Below are positions 9,720 through 17,331 of a stretch of 64,000 nucleotides of DNA, piece after piece. The notes beneath the pieces were generated by a model that was not told the DNA's origin, ran no database searches, and was given only the letters and a program-made list of their open reading frames with translations. The stretch spans positions 1 to 64,000 of the forward strand of contig JAFRLB010000055.1 in assembly GCA_017431405.1 (NCBI GenBank), given 5' to 3'. The stretch is from Erysipelotrichaceae bacterium. GTDB taxonomy: Bacteria > Bacillota_I > Bacilli_A > Erysipelotrichales > Erysipelotrichaceae. Each line of letters begins with the position of its first letter. The first letter of the stretch is position 1. Made by a program: the position numbers and the translations under genes.

Positions 9720-10448
9720 ATGACGATTGATTTTACTATATTAGTCAGTGTATTTAAGCGTAACTGGCCATTATTTGAGCATGGCATAAAGATAACCTGC
9801 ATCTTCGCCGTCATTGGAACGGTATGCGGTTTACTGATTGGCATAATTACCGGCGCCATCAGAACAATGAAAACGGATGAAGATGACAGTATGCTTAAGA
9901 AGATTCTGGTCACTTTCGGAATCCTGTTTACCCGTTTCTACATCTGGGTTTTCAGAGGAACCCCGATGGTAGTACAGGCTACTTTCATTTATTACCTTTT
10001 AAGACCGGTTTTCCATTGGAATACCACAACAGCAAGTTTGATCATTATTTCGGTTAATACCGGAGCCTACATGGCTGAAATTGTCAGAGCAGGCATTCAA
10101 TCCGTAAATGAAGGTCAGCTTGAGGCCAGCAGAGCTCTTGGGATGTCCTATGGTCAGGCATTATTTCACATCATAATGCCGCAAGCCATAAAGAATACCT
10201 TTCCATCAATTGGAAACCAGTTGATCGTAAATATCAAGGACAGTTCAATGTTAAATGTTCTGTCCGTTACGGAATTATTCTTCCAGACTTACAGCATTGC
10301 CGGAAGTAACTTCCGTTACATTGAGACATATTTCATCTCAGCCATTATTTATCTTCTTCTGACTTCAGTAGCTTCATTCATTCTCAACAGAATGGAAAAG
10401 CGCATGGATATTGAAAACAACGCTAAAATCATGGAGTACGCTAGCTGA
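9720..10448 (+). CDS. Amino-acid ABC transporter permease (HisM/GlnP type)
   Basis: 242-residue inner-membrane permease. The coupling motif region [25 protein letters not shown] is present at about residues 138-160, with several membrane helices and the [10 protein letters not shown] entry motif at about 80-89. It pairs with the upstream binding protein and the downstream ATPase; the stop codon overlaps the ATPase start (TGATG), so translation is coupled. As a single permease gene it would work as a homodimer. Predicted substrate is lysine, from the riboswitch. Confidence 0.92.
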   Translation: MTIDFTILVSVFKRNWPLFEHGIKITCIFAVIGTVCGLLIGIITGAIRTMKTDEDDSMLKKILVTFGILFTRFYIWVFRGTPMVVQATFIYYLLRPVFHWNTTTASLIIISVNTGAYMAEIVRAGIQSVNEGQLEASRALGMSYGQALFHIIMPQAIKNTFPSIGNQLIVNIKDSSMLNVLSVTELFFQTYSIAGSNFRYIETYFISAIIYLLLTSVASFILNRMEKRMDIENNAKIMEYAS

Positions 10449-11176
10449 TGAACATACTTGAAGTAAGAAACCTAAGCAAGAGCTTTGATACTCAGGATGT
10501 CTTAAAGGGCATCAATTTCGAACTGAGTCAGAATGAAGTAATAACCATCATTGGTTCATCGGGCTGTGGAAAATCAACAACCCTCAGATGCATTAACCTT
10601 CTGGAAAGACCATATGATGGCCAGATCCTGTTCCATGGTACGGACATTACCGATAAGAGTGTTAACCGCAATGAATACCGTTCAAAGGTTGGCATGGTAT
10701 TTCAGAACTTCAATTTATTTGATAACCTGACAGTTCTGGAAAACTGTACAATTGCTCAGAGAACCGTATTAAGAAAGAACCGTCAGGATGCTGAAGAAAC
10801 AGCCAGACTGTATCTGAAAAAGGTTGGCATGGAGAATTATATTAATCATCCGGTAACCAAACTCTCAGGCGGCCAGAAGCAGCGTGTAGCCATTGCCAGA
10901 ACATTATGCATGAATCCTGAAATAGTTCTGTTTGATGAACCTACCAGTGCCCTTGACCCGGAAATGGTTGGTGAAGTTCTGGAAGTCATCAGATCCTTAG
11001 CCAAAGAAGGAGTAACAATGATCATCGTTACTCATGAAATGGCCTTTGCTAAGGAAGTAAGTGACAGAGTAATATTCATGGATGAAGGTTTGATTGTTGA
11101 AGCAGGAAGCCCGGAAGAAATATTCAATAACCCAAAAGAAGAAAGAACAAAACAGTTTTTAAGAAGATTTGTTTAG
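10448..11176 (+). CDS. Amino-acid ABC transporter ATP-binding protein (GlnQ type)
   Basis: 242 residues with Walker [10 protein letters not shown] (about 37-45), the Q-loop VFQNFNLF, signature [13 protein letters not shown] (about 139-151), Walker [14 protein letters not shown] and the switch His in IIVTHEM. It energises the importer encoded upstream. The operon ends at a strong terminator right after the stop codon. Confidence 0.94.
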   Translation: MNILEVRNLSKSFDTQDVLKGINFELSQNEVITIIGSSGCGKSTTLRCINLLERPYDGQILFHGTDITDKSVNRNEYRSKVGMVFQNFNLFDNLTVLENCTIAQRTVLRKNRQDAEETARLYLKKVGMENYINHPVTKLSGGQKQRVAIARTLCMNPEIVLFDEPTSALDPEMVGEVLEVIRSLAKEGVTMIIVTHEMAFAKEVSDRVIFMDEGLIVEAGSPEEIFNNPKEERTKQFLRRFV

Positions 11177-11206
11177 AGATTGCGAACATAACGCAATCTC
11201 TTTTTT
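11176..11206 (+). terminator. Intrinsic terminator of the transporter operon
   Basis: GAGATTGCG and CGCAATCTC (11176-11184, 11192-11200) flank a 7-base loop, followed by six T. The stem begins at the last base of the stop codon. Confidence 0.9.
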
Positions 11207-11207
11207 G

Positions 11208-11216
11208 TGTTATACT
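11208..11216 (+). promoter_or_regulatory. Extended -10 element for a leaderless TraX-like mRNA
   Basis: TG-T-TATACT ends six bases before ATG 11223, so transcription should begin at or next to the A of the start codon. There is no Shine-Dalgarno sequence and no clear -35 at 17 bases. Confidence 0.55.
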
Positions 11217-11222
11217 GTTTTC

Positions 11223-11963
11223 ATGAGTGCATTCATTCTTAAGATCATCGCAATGTTAACAATGACAATCGATCACATAGGTGAAGTCTTTTCCATGCCT
11301 TTGACCTATCGTATCATCGGCAGAATTGCCTTTCCATTGTATGCGATGATGGTTATTGACGGTTACCTGCACTTAAGAAATGACAAGAAGAGATTAATGA
11401 AATACATGTTTTTCCTCCTGGTTTCTTCCATCGTTTCCGAACCGTTGTTTGACTTATGTTTCTCCGGTACACCTTTTACCATGGAAACCCAAAATCAGGT
11501 ATTACAGTTTCTGACCTTCGTCATTGGCTGTTACATGTGTGATCTATTTAATAATAAGATAATCAGTGTTGTGATCTGGATATGCATTACCTACCTGAAC
11601 TATGAGCTTGCCATTGGTTATTACGCAACCGGGATCCTTTTCATGTTACTGCTTATGTTTGCCATGAAAAAAAGAGGCAACGACTATTATCCATTGCTTC
11701 TTCTGGCAGCTGTCAGTTTACTGACCTTTGGTGAACTGTTTGAACAGTTATACATTCAGTTATATGATTTCAGTAAGACCATGTACTATTTCCAATATTA
11801 CATCAAACATGGCACCGTTGTTCTCTATACCTTTTTAGCTTACCCGTTCATGGTGAGCTATAACGGTTCATATGGTCCGGTTTCAAAGTCTTTCAAGATT
11901 TTCTACAGATGGTTTTATCCTCTGCACTTATTTGCCTTGTATATTATTAATAGATATATATAA
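11223..11963 (+). CDS. TraX family membrane protein
   Basis: 246 residues, highly hydrophobic, with about seven or eight membrane segments. The N-terminal KIIAMLTMTIDHIGEVF followed by YRIIGRIAFPLYAMMV is diagnostic of the TraX family (acyltransferase-like; F-plasmid TraX acetylates pilin). Chromosomal Firmicute members have no settled substrate. The start is ATG 11223; the earlier in-frame ATG at 11169 lies inside the ABC ATPase gene. Translation from a leaderless mRNA is likely. It converges on the VanX-like gene with a 6-base gap and no visible terminator. Confidence 0.85.
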   Translation: MSAFILKIIAMLTMTIDHIGEVFSMPLTYRIIGRIAFPLYAMMVIDGYLHLRNDKKRLMKYMFFLLVSSIVSEPLFDLCFSGTPFTMETQNQVLQFLTFVIGCYMCDLFNNKIISVVIWICITYLNYELAIGYYATGILFMLLLMFAMKKRGNDYYPLLLLAAVSLLTFGELFEQLYIQLYDFSKTMYYFQYYIKHGTVVLYTFLAYPFMVSYNGSYGPVSKSFKIFYRWFYPLHLFALYIINRYI

Positions 11964-11969
11964 TCTAAT

Positions 11970-12629
11970 CTACTTTTTCAATGATTCTTCACTAACCGGA
12001 AAATCAAAATAAACATCCGGGAATGGTTCATCCTTTAACTTAAAATGCCACCATTCACAATCTATTGGTTCAAAGCCATGTTTAAGCATGGCTTTTCTTA
12101 ATATCATTCTATTGTTAAACTGCCCTTCCGTTATGTCCTTATAATCAGGGTGAGATACTTCAGAAAACAGATCAAAAGGACTGCCCATGTCTAATTCCTT
12201 ACCTGTTTCCATGTCCAGTAATGTAAGGTCAATGGCACTGCCCCTGCTATGGGATGACTGGGAAGCGATGTAGCCCTTGGCAAATAGTTCCTGCTTATCA
12301 AGATCAGGATAAAAATATGGCTTCATTCTCAGATCAAGATCTTCTATTCCCCATAACACAAAATGTCTTACCGCCGTAGCCGGTCTGTAGGCATCAAACA
12401 CCTTTAAACGGTAGCCACGTACATTAAGTTCATTACTGACAGCTTTCAGGGCTCTGGCAGCTTCCTTTGTTAAAAGGGCTATTGGTTGCTCATAGCCATC
12501 TATTCTGTCTCCTATGAAGTTATAGGTTGTGTAATAACGGATCTCCTGAACAATCTGCGGCACATAGTCGGCCAGCAAGACAAAGTCAGATGAATCCATT
12601 GTTACTTTCTTAATCAGTTCTTTATCCAT
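11970..12629 (-). CDS. D-alanyl-D-alanine dipeptidase, VanX/DdpX family
   Basis: 219 residues, normal for the M15D family. The zinc and catalytic motifs are intact: SSHSRGSAIDLTL (SxHxxGxAxD, about residues 124-136) and ECEWWHF-like CEWWHFKL near residue 191 (ExxWH with an extra W). The enzyme hydrolyses D-Ala-D-Ala. No vanH, vanA or vanRS genes are nearby, so a role in cell-wall dipeptide recycling is more likely than glycopeptide resistance. It is the last gene of the zinc-uptake operon, nine bases after the methylase, which fits its zinc dependence. Confidence 0.85.
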   Translation of the reverse strand: MDKELIKKVTMDSSDFVLLADYVPQIVQEIRYYTTYNFIGDRIDGYEQPIALLTKEAARALKAVSNELNVRGYRLKVFDAYRPATAVRHFVLWGIEDLDLRMKPYFYPDLDKQELFAKGYIASQSSHSRGSAIDLTLLDMETGKELDMGSPFDLFSEVSHPDYKDITEGQFNNRMILRKAMLKHGFEPIDCEWWHFKLKDEPFPDVYFDFPVSEESLKK

Positions 12630-12638
12630 ATCAGTTCT

Positions 12639-13202
12639 CTAATCTATTTTTCTGGTTATTAACAGTATTTCCGGAGGATTGTTTTTCTGGTTGATGGTGT
12701 TAATGTAAACACTGTGGAAAACCTTACTGTCCAAACTTCTGGCATATTCCAATAAGGCTTCTCTTTCATGCTTGCCTTCTTCATGACCCCAGTAAATCAT
12801 GATGCTTAACAAACCGTCTTTTCTTAACAGCCGTAAGCTTTTTTCAACTGCCTTTATGGTTGTATCTGTTCTAGTCGTAACACTCTTAATGCCATCAGGT
12901 AAATATCCTAAGTTAAAGACGATCAGATCAGCCTTTTCATTTATGCACTCATCCATTTCTGAATGAGATCTTTCAAATAATTCAAAGTTATCCAGACCAT
13001 GGTTTTTAAGAAGGTCTTTGGTATTATCTATGGCTTCCTTCTGGATGTCAAAGCCATAAACAAACTTACAGTTCTGTGCTAAGAACAAGGTGTCATTACC
13101 ATTGCCAACCGTTGCATCAATAGCAACACAGTCACTGTTAAGATAATCCTTCCATATTTCCTTGGCAAAGGAAGTTGTCTTGGTAATCAGATTCATACTC
13201 AT
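12639..13202 (-). CDS. mnmM: MnmM/YtqB-type tRNA methyltransferase
   Basis: 187-residue class I SAM methyltransferase: motif I AIDATVGNGNDTLFLA (about residues 27-42), GFDIQKEAI, and NLGYLPDG at about 97-104, a signature of the YtqB family (old name rRNA_methylase). B. subtilis YtqB has been reported as MnmM, which makes the final methyl transfer to nm5(s2)U34 in tRNA. It overlaps the lipoprotein stop codon by four bases (ATGA). Symbol by family resemblance. Confidence 0.75.
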   Translation of the reverse strand: MSMNLITKTTSFAKEIWKDYLNSDCVAIDATVGNGNDTLFLAQNCKFVYGFDIQKEAIDNTKDLLKNHGLDNFELFERSHSEMDECINEKADLIVFNLGYLPDGIKSVTTRTDTTIKAVEKSLRLLRKDGLLSIMIYWGHEEGKHEREALLEYARSLDSKVFHSVYINTINQKNNPPEILLITRKID

Positions 13203-13678
13203 TTAACGCTTATCGCAGCGTCCTTCAATACTACCATTACCAGGTATTCATTCTCGGTAAAGGTAAATGTACCTTCCAGTACTATTTCCGTACCAGGCGT
13301 TGGATATTCATCAGGATACTGTCTGGCTTCAGCCAGTTCAAATCCCAGACCCTGCTGGCAACAGGCTAAGGCATCAGGAACGATACAGCCGAAAATCGTA
13401 TTGCCATTATCATCCTGGCCGGTCGCAAAGTAACCTACCACCTTTATATGCTTACCTACATAGTCTTCAGGATTTAATGTCATGTTATAGATTTCACTGT
13501 AAATGGCATTGCTGTTCATGAAGGTAAGATCTATCACATCACCGTCAACGACAGGATTCTGTTCTTCCTCGGTTTTCTTTTCAGGAACAATGACAATAGA
13601 AGGCTCTTCCTCCTTTTTCTTGGAAGAACAGCCAATTAACATGAACAGTATTAGTATTAATAATAATGCTTTCTTCAT
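13199..13678 (-). CDS. Lipoprotein of unknown function in the zinc operon
   Basis: 159 residues. Signal peptide with lipobox LIGCSS, then a Lys/Glu-rich linker and a compact domain with VVGYFATG, FGCIVPDALACCQQGLGF and VLEGTFTF. The CIVPDALACC segment and the position next to a zinc transporter suggest metal binding or a metallochaperone role; a resemblance to the C-terminal domain of the YcgQ/TIGR03943 group is possible but unproven. The start is ATG 13678 behind AGGTGAG; a longer in-frame ORF runs back into the permease gene without a ribosome site. Confidence 0.75.
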   Translation of the reverse strand: MKKALLLILILFMLIGCSSKKKEEEPSIVIVPEKKTEEEQNPVVDGDVIDLTFMNSNAIYSEIYNMTLNPEDYVGKHIKVVGYFATGQDDNGNTIFGCIVPDALACCQQGLGFELAEARQYPDEYPTPGTEIVLEGTFTFTENEYLVMVVLKDAAISVK

Positions 13679-13683
13679 TGTTC

Positions 13684-14529
13684 TCACCTGTTTCTTATAA
13701 TACTTATGACATAGACTGCCACAAAGGCAACCAGGTCTGCCGCAACGATCGTTGAGCCTACCGGTGTACCGTATAATATCGCAATTAATAATCCAATTGC
13801 GGCACATAATACTGATATTACTGCTGATGAGATGGTAACCATCTTAAAGCTCTTGAACAGCTGCATTGATGTAACTGCCGGGAAGATAACCAGAGCAGAT
13901 ATCAGTAATGAACCGACAAGGTTCATCGCTAATACTATTATAACAGCTATTACCGTAGCTAAGCCAAGATTATATAACTCGGTATTCATGCCGGTTGACT
14001 TGGCAAAAGTCTCATCAAAAGTTATCGCAAAGATGCGGTTATACATTAATACGAATATGACTACTACCAGTAATGACAGTATGACACATAGCCATACTTC
14101 TCCCTTGGTAAGAGTTAAAATTGAAGTTGAGCCAAATAAGGTCGTACATACATCGGCTGAAATGTTGGCTGAAACAGAGGTTACATTTAACAGAAGATAA
14201 CCCAATGCCAGTGAACCAACCGATATCATGGCTATTTTAGCATCCCCGTTTATCTTACTGCCTTGTCCCTGCTTTAATAATAAAATTGCTGAAATGATGG
14301 TGACAGGTAAGATGATGATCATCTTTTCTTTTATGAGGTTTAATACCATGGCAACACACATGCCGCCAAAAGCCACATGTGATAAGCCATCACCGATATA
14401 TGAGAATCTCTTTAAAACCAGTGTTACACCTAACAGGGAAGAACATAAGGCAATCAATATGCCGACAATGAAGGCATACTGAACAAATGGGTACTTAAAG
14501 TACATGGCTAAAGTAGTAAAGATATTCAT
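13684..14529 (-). CDS. Zinc/manganese-type ABC transporter permease (ZnuB/AdcB family)
   Basis: 281 residues and about eight membrane segments. The N-terminal QYAFIVGILIALCSSLLGVTLVLKR-type segment and SYIGDGLSHVAFGG (about residues 44-57) are hallmarks of the ABC-3 metal permease family. Its start shares one base with the ATPase stop. With the His-rich binding protein and the Fur-family regulator, this points to zinc uptake. Confidence 0.9.
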   Translation of the reverse strand: MNIFTTLAMYFKYPFVQYAFIVGILIALCSSLLGVTLVLKRFSYIGDGLSHVAFGGMCVAMVLNLIKEKMIIILPVTIISAILLLKQGQGSKINGDAKIAMISVGSLALGYLLLNVTSVSANISADVCTTLFGSTSILTLTKGEVWLCVILSLLVVVIFVLMYNRIFAITFDETFAKSTGMNTELYNLGLATVIAVIIVLAMNLVGSLLISALVIFPAVTSMQLFKSFKMVTISSAVISVLCAAIGLLIAILYGTPVGSTIVAADLVAFVAVYVISIIRNR

Positions 14530-15212
14530 TATAAATTACCACCTTTCCATTCCTTATATTCGCTTACTGTTCCATAGAAGTTCTCATGGTCATTCAACAT
14601 TAAGACATGTTTTGACTCAGTCAAGGCTGTTTCTATGTCATGAGAAATCATGACAATGGCTGTTCCTTCATGGTTCAGCTTGCGGATGATGCTGTACATT
14701 TCCTTGGTTGTTTCACGGTCCAAAGAAGCAGATGGTTCATCAAGAACGATTAGTTTCTTGGTAGCACAAAGACAGCGGGCAAAAAGAACACGCTGCTGCT
14801 GGCCACCTGATAATTCTCTGTAACTCTTATCAGCCAGTTCATAAATGTTCATTCTCTTCATGCTCTCTTCAGCCAGCTTTTTATGCTCAGCCTTATAGAA
14901 GAACCCTTTCCCTAAGGAACCCTGACAACCTGAGAGTACGATTTCCCTTACTGTTGCCGGAAAGTCTTTCTGTACAAGGGTCTGTTGAGCCAGGTAACCT
15001 GTTTCATGCGGTTTTAAACCATCACCAAATTCTATGGTTCCACTGTAAGGTTTCTTTAACCCTAACAGAACTTTTATTAAGGTTGATTTACCAACACCGT
15101 TTTCACCTATGACACAAAGATAGTCTCCTTCATCAACCTTAAAGGAGAGCTTCTTTATTATCTCAACATTGTCATAACCGAAAGACAGTTCTTTCACATC
15201 AATAAGTGCCAT
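14529..15212 (-). CDS. Zinc ABC transporter ATP-binding protein (ZnuC/AdcC family)
   Basis: 227 residues: Walker A GENGVGKST (about 36-44), signature LSGGQQQRVLFAR (about 135-147), Walker B LIVLDEPSASLD and MISHD. It powers import by the ABC-3 permease. One-base overlaps with the genes on both sides indicate tight translational coupling. Confidence 0.92.
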   Translation of the reverse strand: MALIDVKELSFGYDNVEIIKKLSFKVDEGDYLCVIGENGVGKSTLIKVLLGLKKPYSGTIEFGDGLKPHETGYLAQQTLVQKDFPATVREIVLSGCQGSLGKGFFYKAEHKKLAEESMKRMNIYELADKSYRELSGGQQQRVLFARCLCATKKLIVLDEPSASLDRETTKEMYSIIRKLNHEGTAIVMISHDIETALTESKHVLMLNDHENFYGTVSEYKEWKGGNL

Positions 15213-16153
15213 TAATTCAATACCTTCTTCAATACTTCCAGATTACTGCTCATTACATCGAGATAACTCCTGTTATCTGCTAGTGTTGTTGACTGTAATG
15301 AGTCAAGCGATTCAATTGTCTGATTCTTGTTTACAGTACTGTTAATTACCGCATTGGCAATCTTTTCCTCACTGTTCTCCAGAATCATTACATACTTAAG
15401 ATTTAATTCATCAGTCTTCTCGGCCAGGAACTTTATGGTTTCAAAGCTGGCTTCAGACTCAGCTGAGCAACCTTTAAAGGCTGCGTAGTAGTCAATACCA
15501 TAGTCGTCAACAAGATATCTGAACGGGAATCGGTCCGCAAATAACAGTACCTTCTTACTGCTGCTTGAAACAGCTTTTTCATATTCAGCATCAAGCTTGT
15601 CCAATTCATTAATATATCTGTCATAGTTAGCCTGATACTTATCCTTATTATCAGGATCTAACTTTACCAGTTCATTAAGAATATTCTCACATGAAGCTTT
15701 TGCGTTTTTCAAAGACAGCCAGATGTGTTCATCAAACTCTCCTTCTTCATGTTCGTGCTCGTGCTCATCTTCCTGCATGCCTTCCTTTTCTTCTTCCTGT
15801 TTCAGAAGGTCTTCAATGCTTTCCATGACACTGAAGGAATTAAGCTTCTTATTCTCCTTTAATATGTCTTCGATCCATTCATCGGACTCGCCACCATTAT
15901 ATATAAACAGATCACTGTCAGTTGTCTTAATGATATCAGAAGCAGAAGCCTGGTAGTTATGCAGATCTACACCCTTATTCATTAACAGAGTCAGCTCAAT
16001 GCCTTCGCTGTCACCAACAATTTCTCTTACCCAGTCGTATAATGGGAAGATGGTTACCACAACTGATTTCTTGTCGTTTTTAGCTGGTTCCTGAGAAGTG
16101 CAGCCACTTAGTATTAACATTAACGCCGTAAGCAGGCACACTATTCTTTTCAT
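15212..16153 (-). CDS. Zinc-binding ABC transporter lipoprotein (ZnuA/AdcA family)
   Basis: 313 residues from ATG 16153 (ribosome site AAGGAG). Lipobox LILSGC. A mature cluster A-I metal-binding protein: DLHNY near residue 82, the acidic His-rich loop with DEHEHEHEEGE (about 137-147) followed by DEHIW, then FPFRYLVDDYGIDYYAAF. The His-rich loop is typical of zinc rather than manganese binders. Its start overlaps the regulator stop by four bases (ATGA), and its own stop overlaps the ATPase start. Confidence 0.92.
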   Translation of the reverse strand: MKRIVCLLTALMLILSGCTSQEPAKNDKKSVVVTIFPLYDWVREIVGDSEGIELTLLMNKGVDLHNYQASASDIIKTTDSDLFIYNGGESDEWIEDILKENKKLNSFSVMESIEDLLKQEEEKEGMQEDEHEHEHEEGEFDEHIWLSLKNAKASCENILNELVKLDPDNKDKYQANYDRYINELDKLDAEYEKAVSSSSKKVLLFADRFPFRYLVDDYGIDYYAAFKGCSAESEASFETIKFLAEKTDELNLKYVMILENSEEKIANAVINSTVNKNQTIESLDSLQSTTLADNRSYLDVMSSNLEVLKKVLN

Positions 16154-16569
16154 AAAGCATTCTCCTTTGCCATGCATTCTTCACAGATACCGTAAAAAAC
16201 AGTCATTTTCGGAACGATAGTGAAATGATGGTCATTGCTGATGTGATTTTCCAAACTGGTTATTTCATCACAATGCAAATGAATTAATTTACCGCATCTG
16301 ATGCACTTGCAATGATAACATTGACTGTGATCACAGTCAGCATACTCATAACATGCCGGAGTATTCTCATCAATAATTGACTTAACTACCGTACCTTCCT
16401 TAACCAATGACTCAAGATGACGATAAACCGTAGTTAACCCTATCTTTTCGTTATTTGCCTTTAAATGCTCATAGATATCCTTTACAGTAAGGTGTTCACC
16501 ATTGCTGTTCTTAAGATAATCCAATACTGTTTCTTTCTGTGCTGTTCTATATATCTTTTTACTGTTCAT
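16150..16569 (-). CDS. zur: Fur-family zinc uptake regulator (Zur)
   Basis: 139 residues: an N-terminal winged helix with GLTTVYRHLESLVKEG (about 50-65), then CYHCKCIRCGKLIHLHC and a C-terminal GICEEC, giving the two CxxC-type pairs of the structural zinc site in Fur/Zur proteins. First gene of the zinc-uptake operon, hence Zur rather than Fur or PerR. A perfect 7-1-7 palindrome sits 5 bases upstream of the start codon, so autoregulation of the whole operon is expected. No Shine-Dalgarno sequence is visible; the operator occupies that space. Confidence 0.85.
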   Translation of the reverse strand: MNSKKIYRTAQKETVLDYLKNSNGEHLTVKDIYEHLKANNEKIGLTTVYRHLESLVKEGTVVKSIIDENTPACYEYADCDHSQCYHCKCIRCGKLIHLHCDEITSLENHISNDHHFTIVPKMTVFYGICEECMAKENAL

Positions 16570-16573
16570 AATT

Positions 16574-16588
16574 TGAAAACCGTTTTCA
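16574..16588 (-). promoter_or_regulatory. Zur/Fur-type operator
   Basis: TGAAAAC-C-GTTTTCA is an exact 7-1-7 inverted repeat, the geometry of Fur, Zur and PerR boxes. It lies between the likely -10 (TATAAT, 16601-16596) and ATG 16569, so a bound repressor would block initiation. TTGACA (16619-16614) is upstream, but only 12 bases from that TATAAT. Confidence 0.75.
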
Positions 16589-16633
16589 TTTTACTATTAT
16601 AATATAACATACCTGTCAATACCACATTATTGT

Positions 16634-16705
16634 AAAAAAAAGAAAGAACTGCCTGAGCAATTCTTTCAGGGGGTAGTATATTAATAAGTCCGAAAACTTA
16701 TTAAC
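16634..16705 (-). ncRNA. Candidate small RNA with two hairpins and a C-rich linker
   Basis: Minus-strand promoter TTGTAA (16741-16736), 18-base spacer, TATACT (16717-16712). The predicted start is about 16705. It is followed by a perfect 9-bp hairpin (16704-16681), the single-stranded linker ACTACCCCCTG, and an 11-bp terminator hairpin (16667-16642) with eight T. The terminator stem is fully paired only on the minus strand (a G-U pair there is C-A on the plus strand). No minus-strand gene lies upstream that this terminator could serve. About 70 nt, no ORF. Confidence 0.55.
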
Positions 16706-16711
16706 AAATCA

Positions 16712-16741
16712 AGTATACGGTCATCCTAGTTCCATTTACAA
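16712..16741 (-). promoter_or_regulatory. Promoter of the candidate small RNA
   Basis: TTGTAA (16741-16736) and TATACT (16717-16712) with an 18-base spacer, directed at the two-hairpin RNA. Confidence 0.5.
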
Positions 16742-16782
16742 TACAAATCATCTAAAATATACACAAAAGGAACATATGTGAC

Positions 16783-17325
16783 ATGTACAATTCATCTACA
16801 CATAAGCAAGTTATTTACTCACTGAACTCATTATCAAATTCATTATTTTATCTCCTGCTTGACAGGGATATCAACGACATTACCATTACTGAAGTCTGCG
16901 CTAATTCAGACATTACCAGAAAGACATTCTACCGTAATTGTGAAGAACTCATTGATCTCATATATTTCCGCATCGATACAGAAATCAATGAATCAATTAT
17001 GAGCGTAAACTGGCAATCTCATGAACCTCACAACATCGTAACATCTTTCTACAGATACTGGCTGAATAAAAAGTCATTCCTTTCAATTCTGTATAAACGT
17101 AACCTATTCCCTCGTTTTTCCGAAAGATTCATTGCCAGACTTTCCGCCAATCAGGATTATCTCGATATCACGAAGACTATTTTTGACCGCCTTGGGCCAG
17201 AAAAAAAGGAATATTACAATTTCTTCATCATGGGTGGTGGCACACAGCTAATGGAAAAATGGACTTCCCGTGATTTCGATTTAACACCGGAAGAACTGTG
17301 TGAAATCTACCTGCATTTCAGATAA
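16783..17325 (+). CDS. TetR/AcrR-family transcriptional regulator
   Basis: 180 residues. The N-terminal helix-turn-helix ITITEVCANSDITRKTFYRN (about residues 33-52) has the TetR pattern ITxxxIxxxAGVSxxTFYxxF. The divergent ligand-binding part resembles the DhaS-like subgroup with an FFIMGGGTQLMEKW-type helix. Its target is not evident; it stands alone, convergent with the NudC-like gene. Confidence 0.85.
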   Translation: MYNSSTHKQVIYSLNSLSNSLFYLLLDRDINDITITEVCANSDITRKTFYRNCEELIDLIYFRIDTEINESIMSVNWQSHEPHNIVTSFYRYWLNKKSFLSILYKRNLFPRFSERFIARLSANQDYLDITKTIFDRLGPEKKEYYNFFIMGGGTQLMEKWTSRDFDLTPEELCEIYLHFR

Positions 17326-17331
17326 GAACAA

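Noticed and set aside
11970-12629. Vancomycin resistance determinant
   Set aside because: Only a VanX-family dipeptidase is present, without a D-Ala-D-Lac ligase, VanH or a VanRS pair, and it belongs to the zinc operon.
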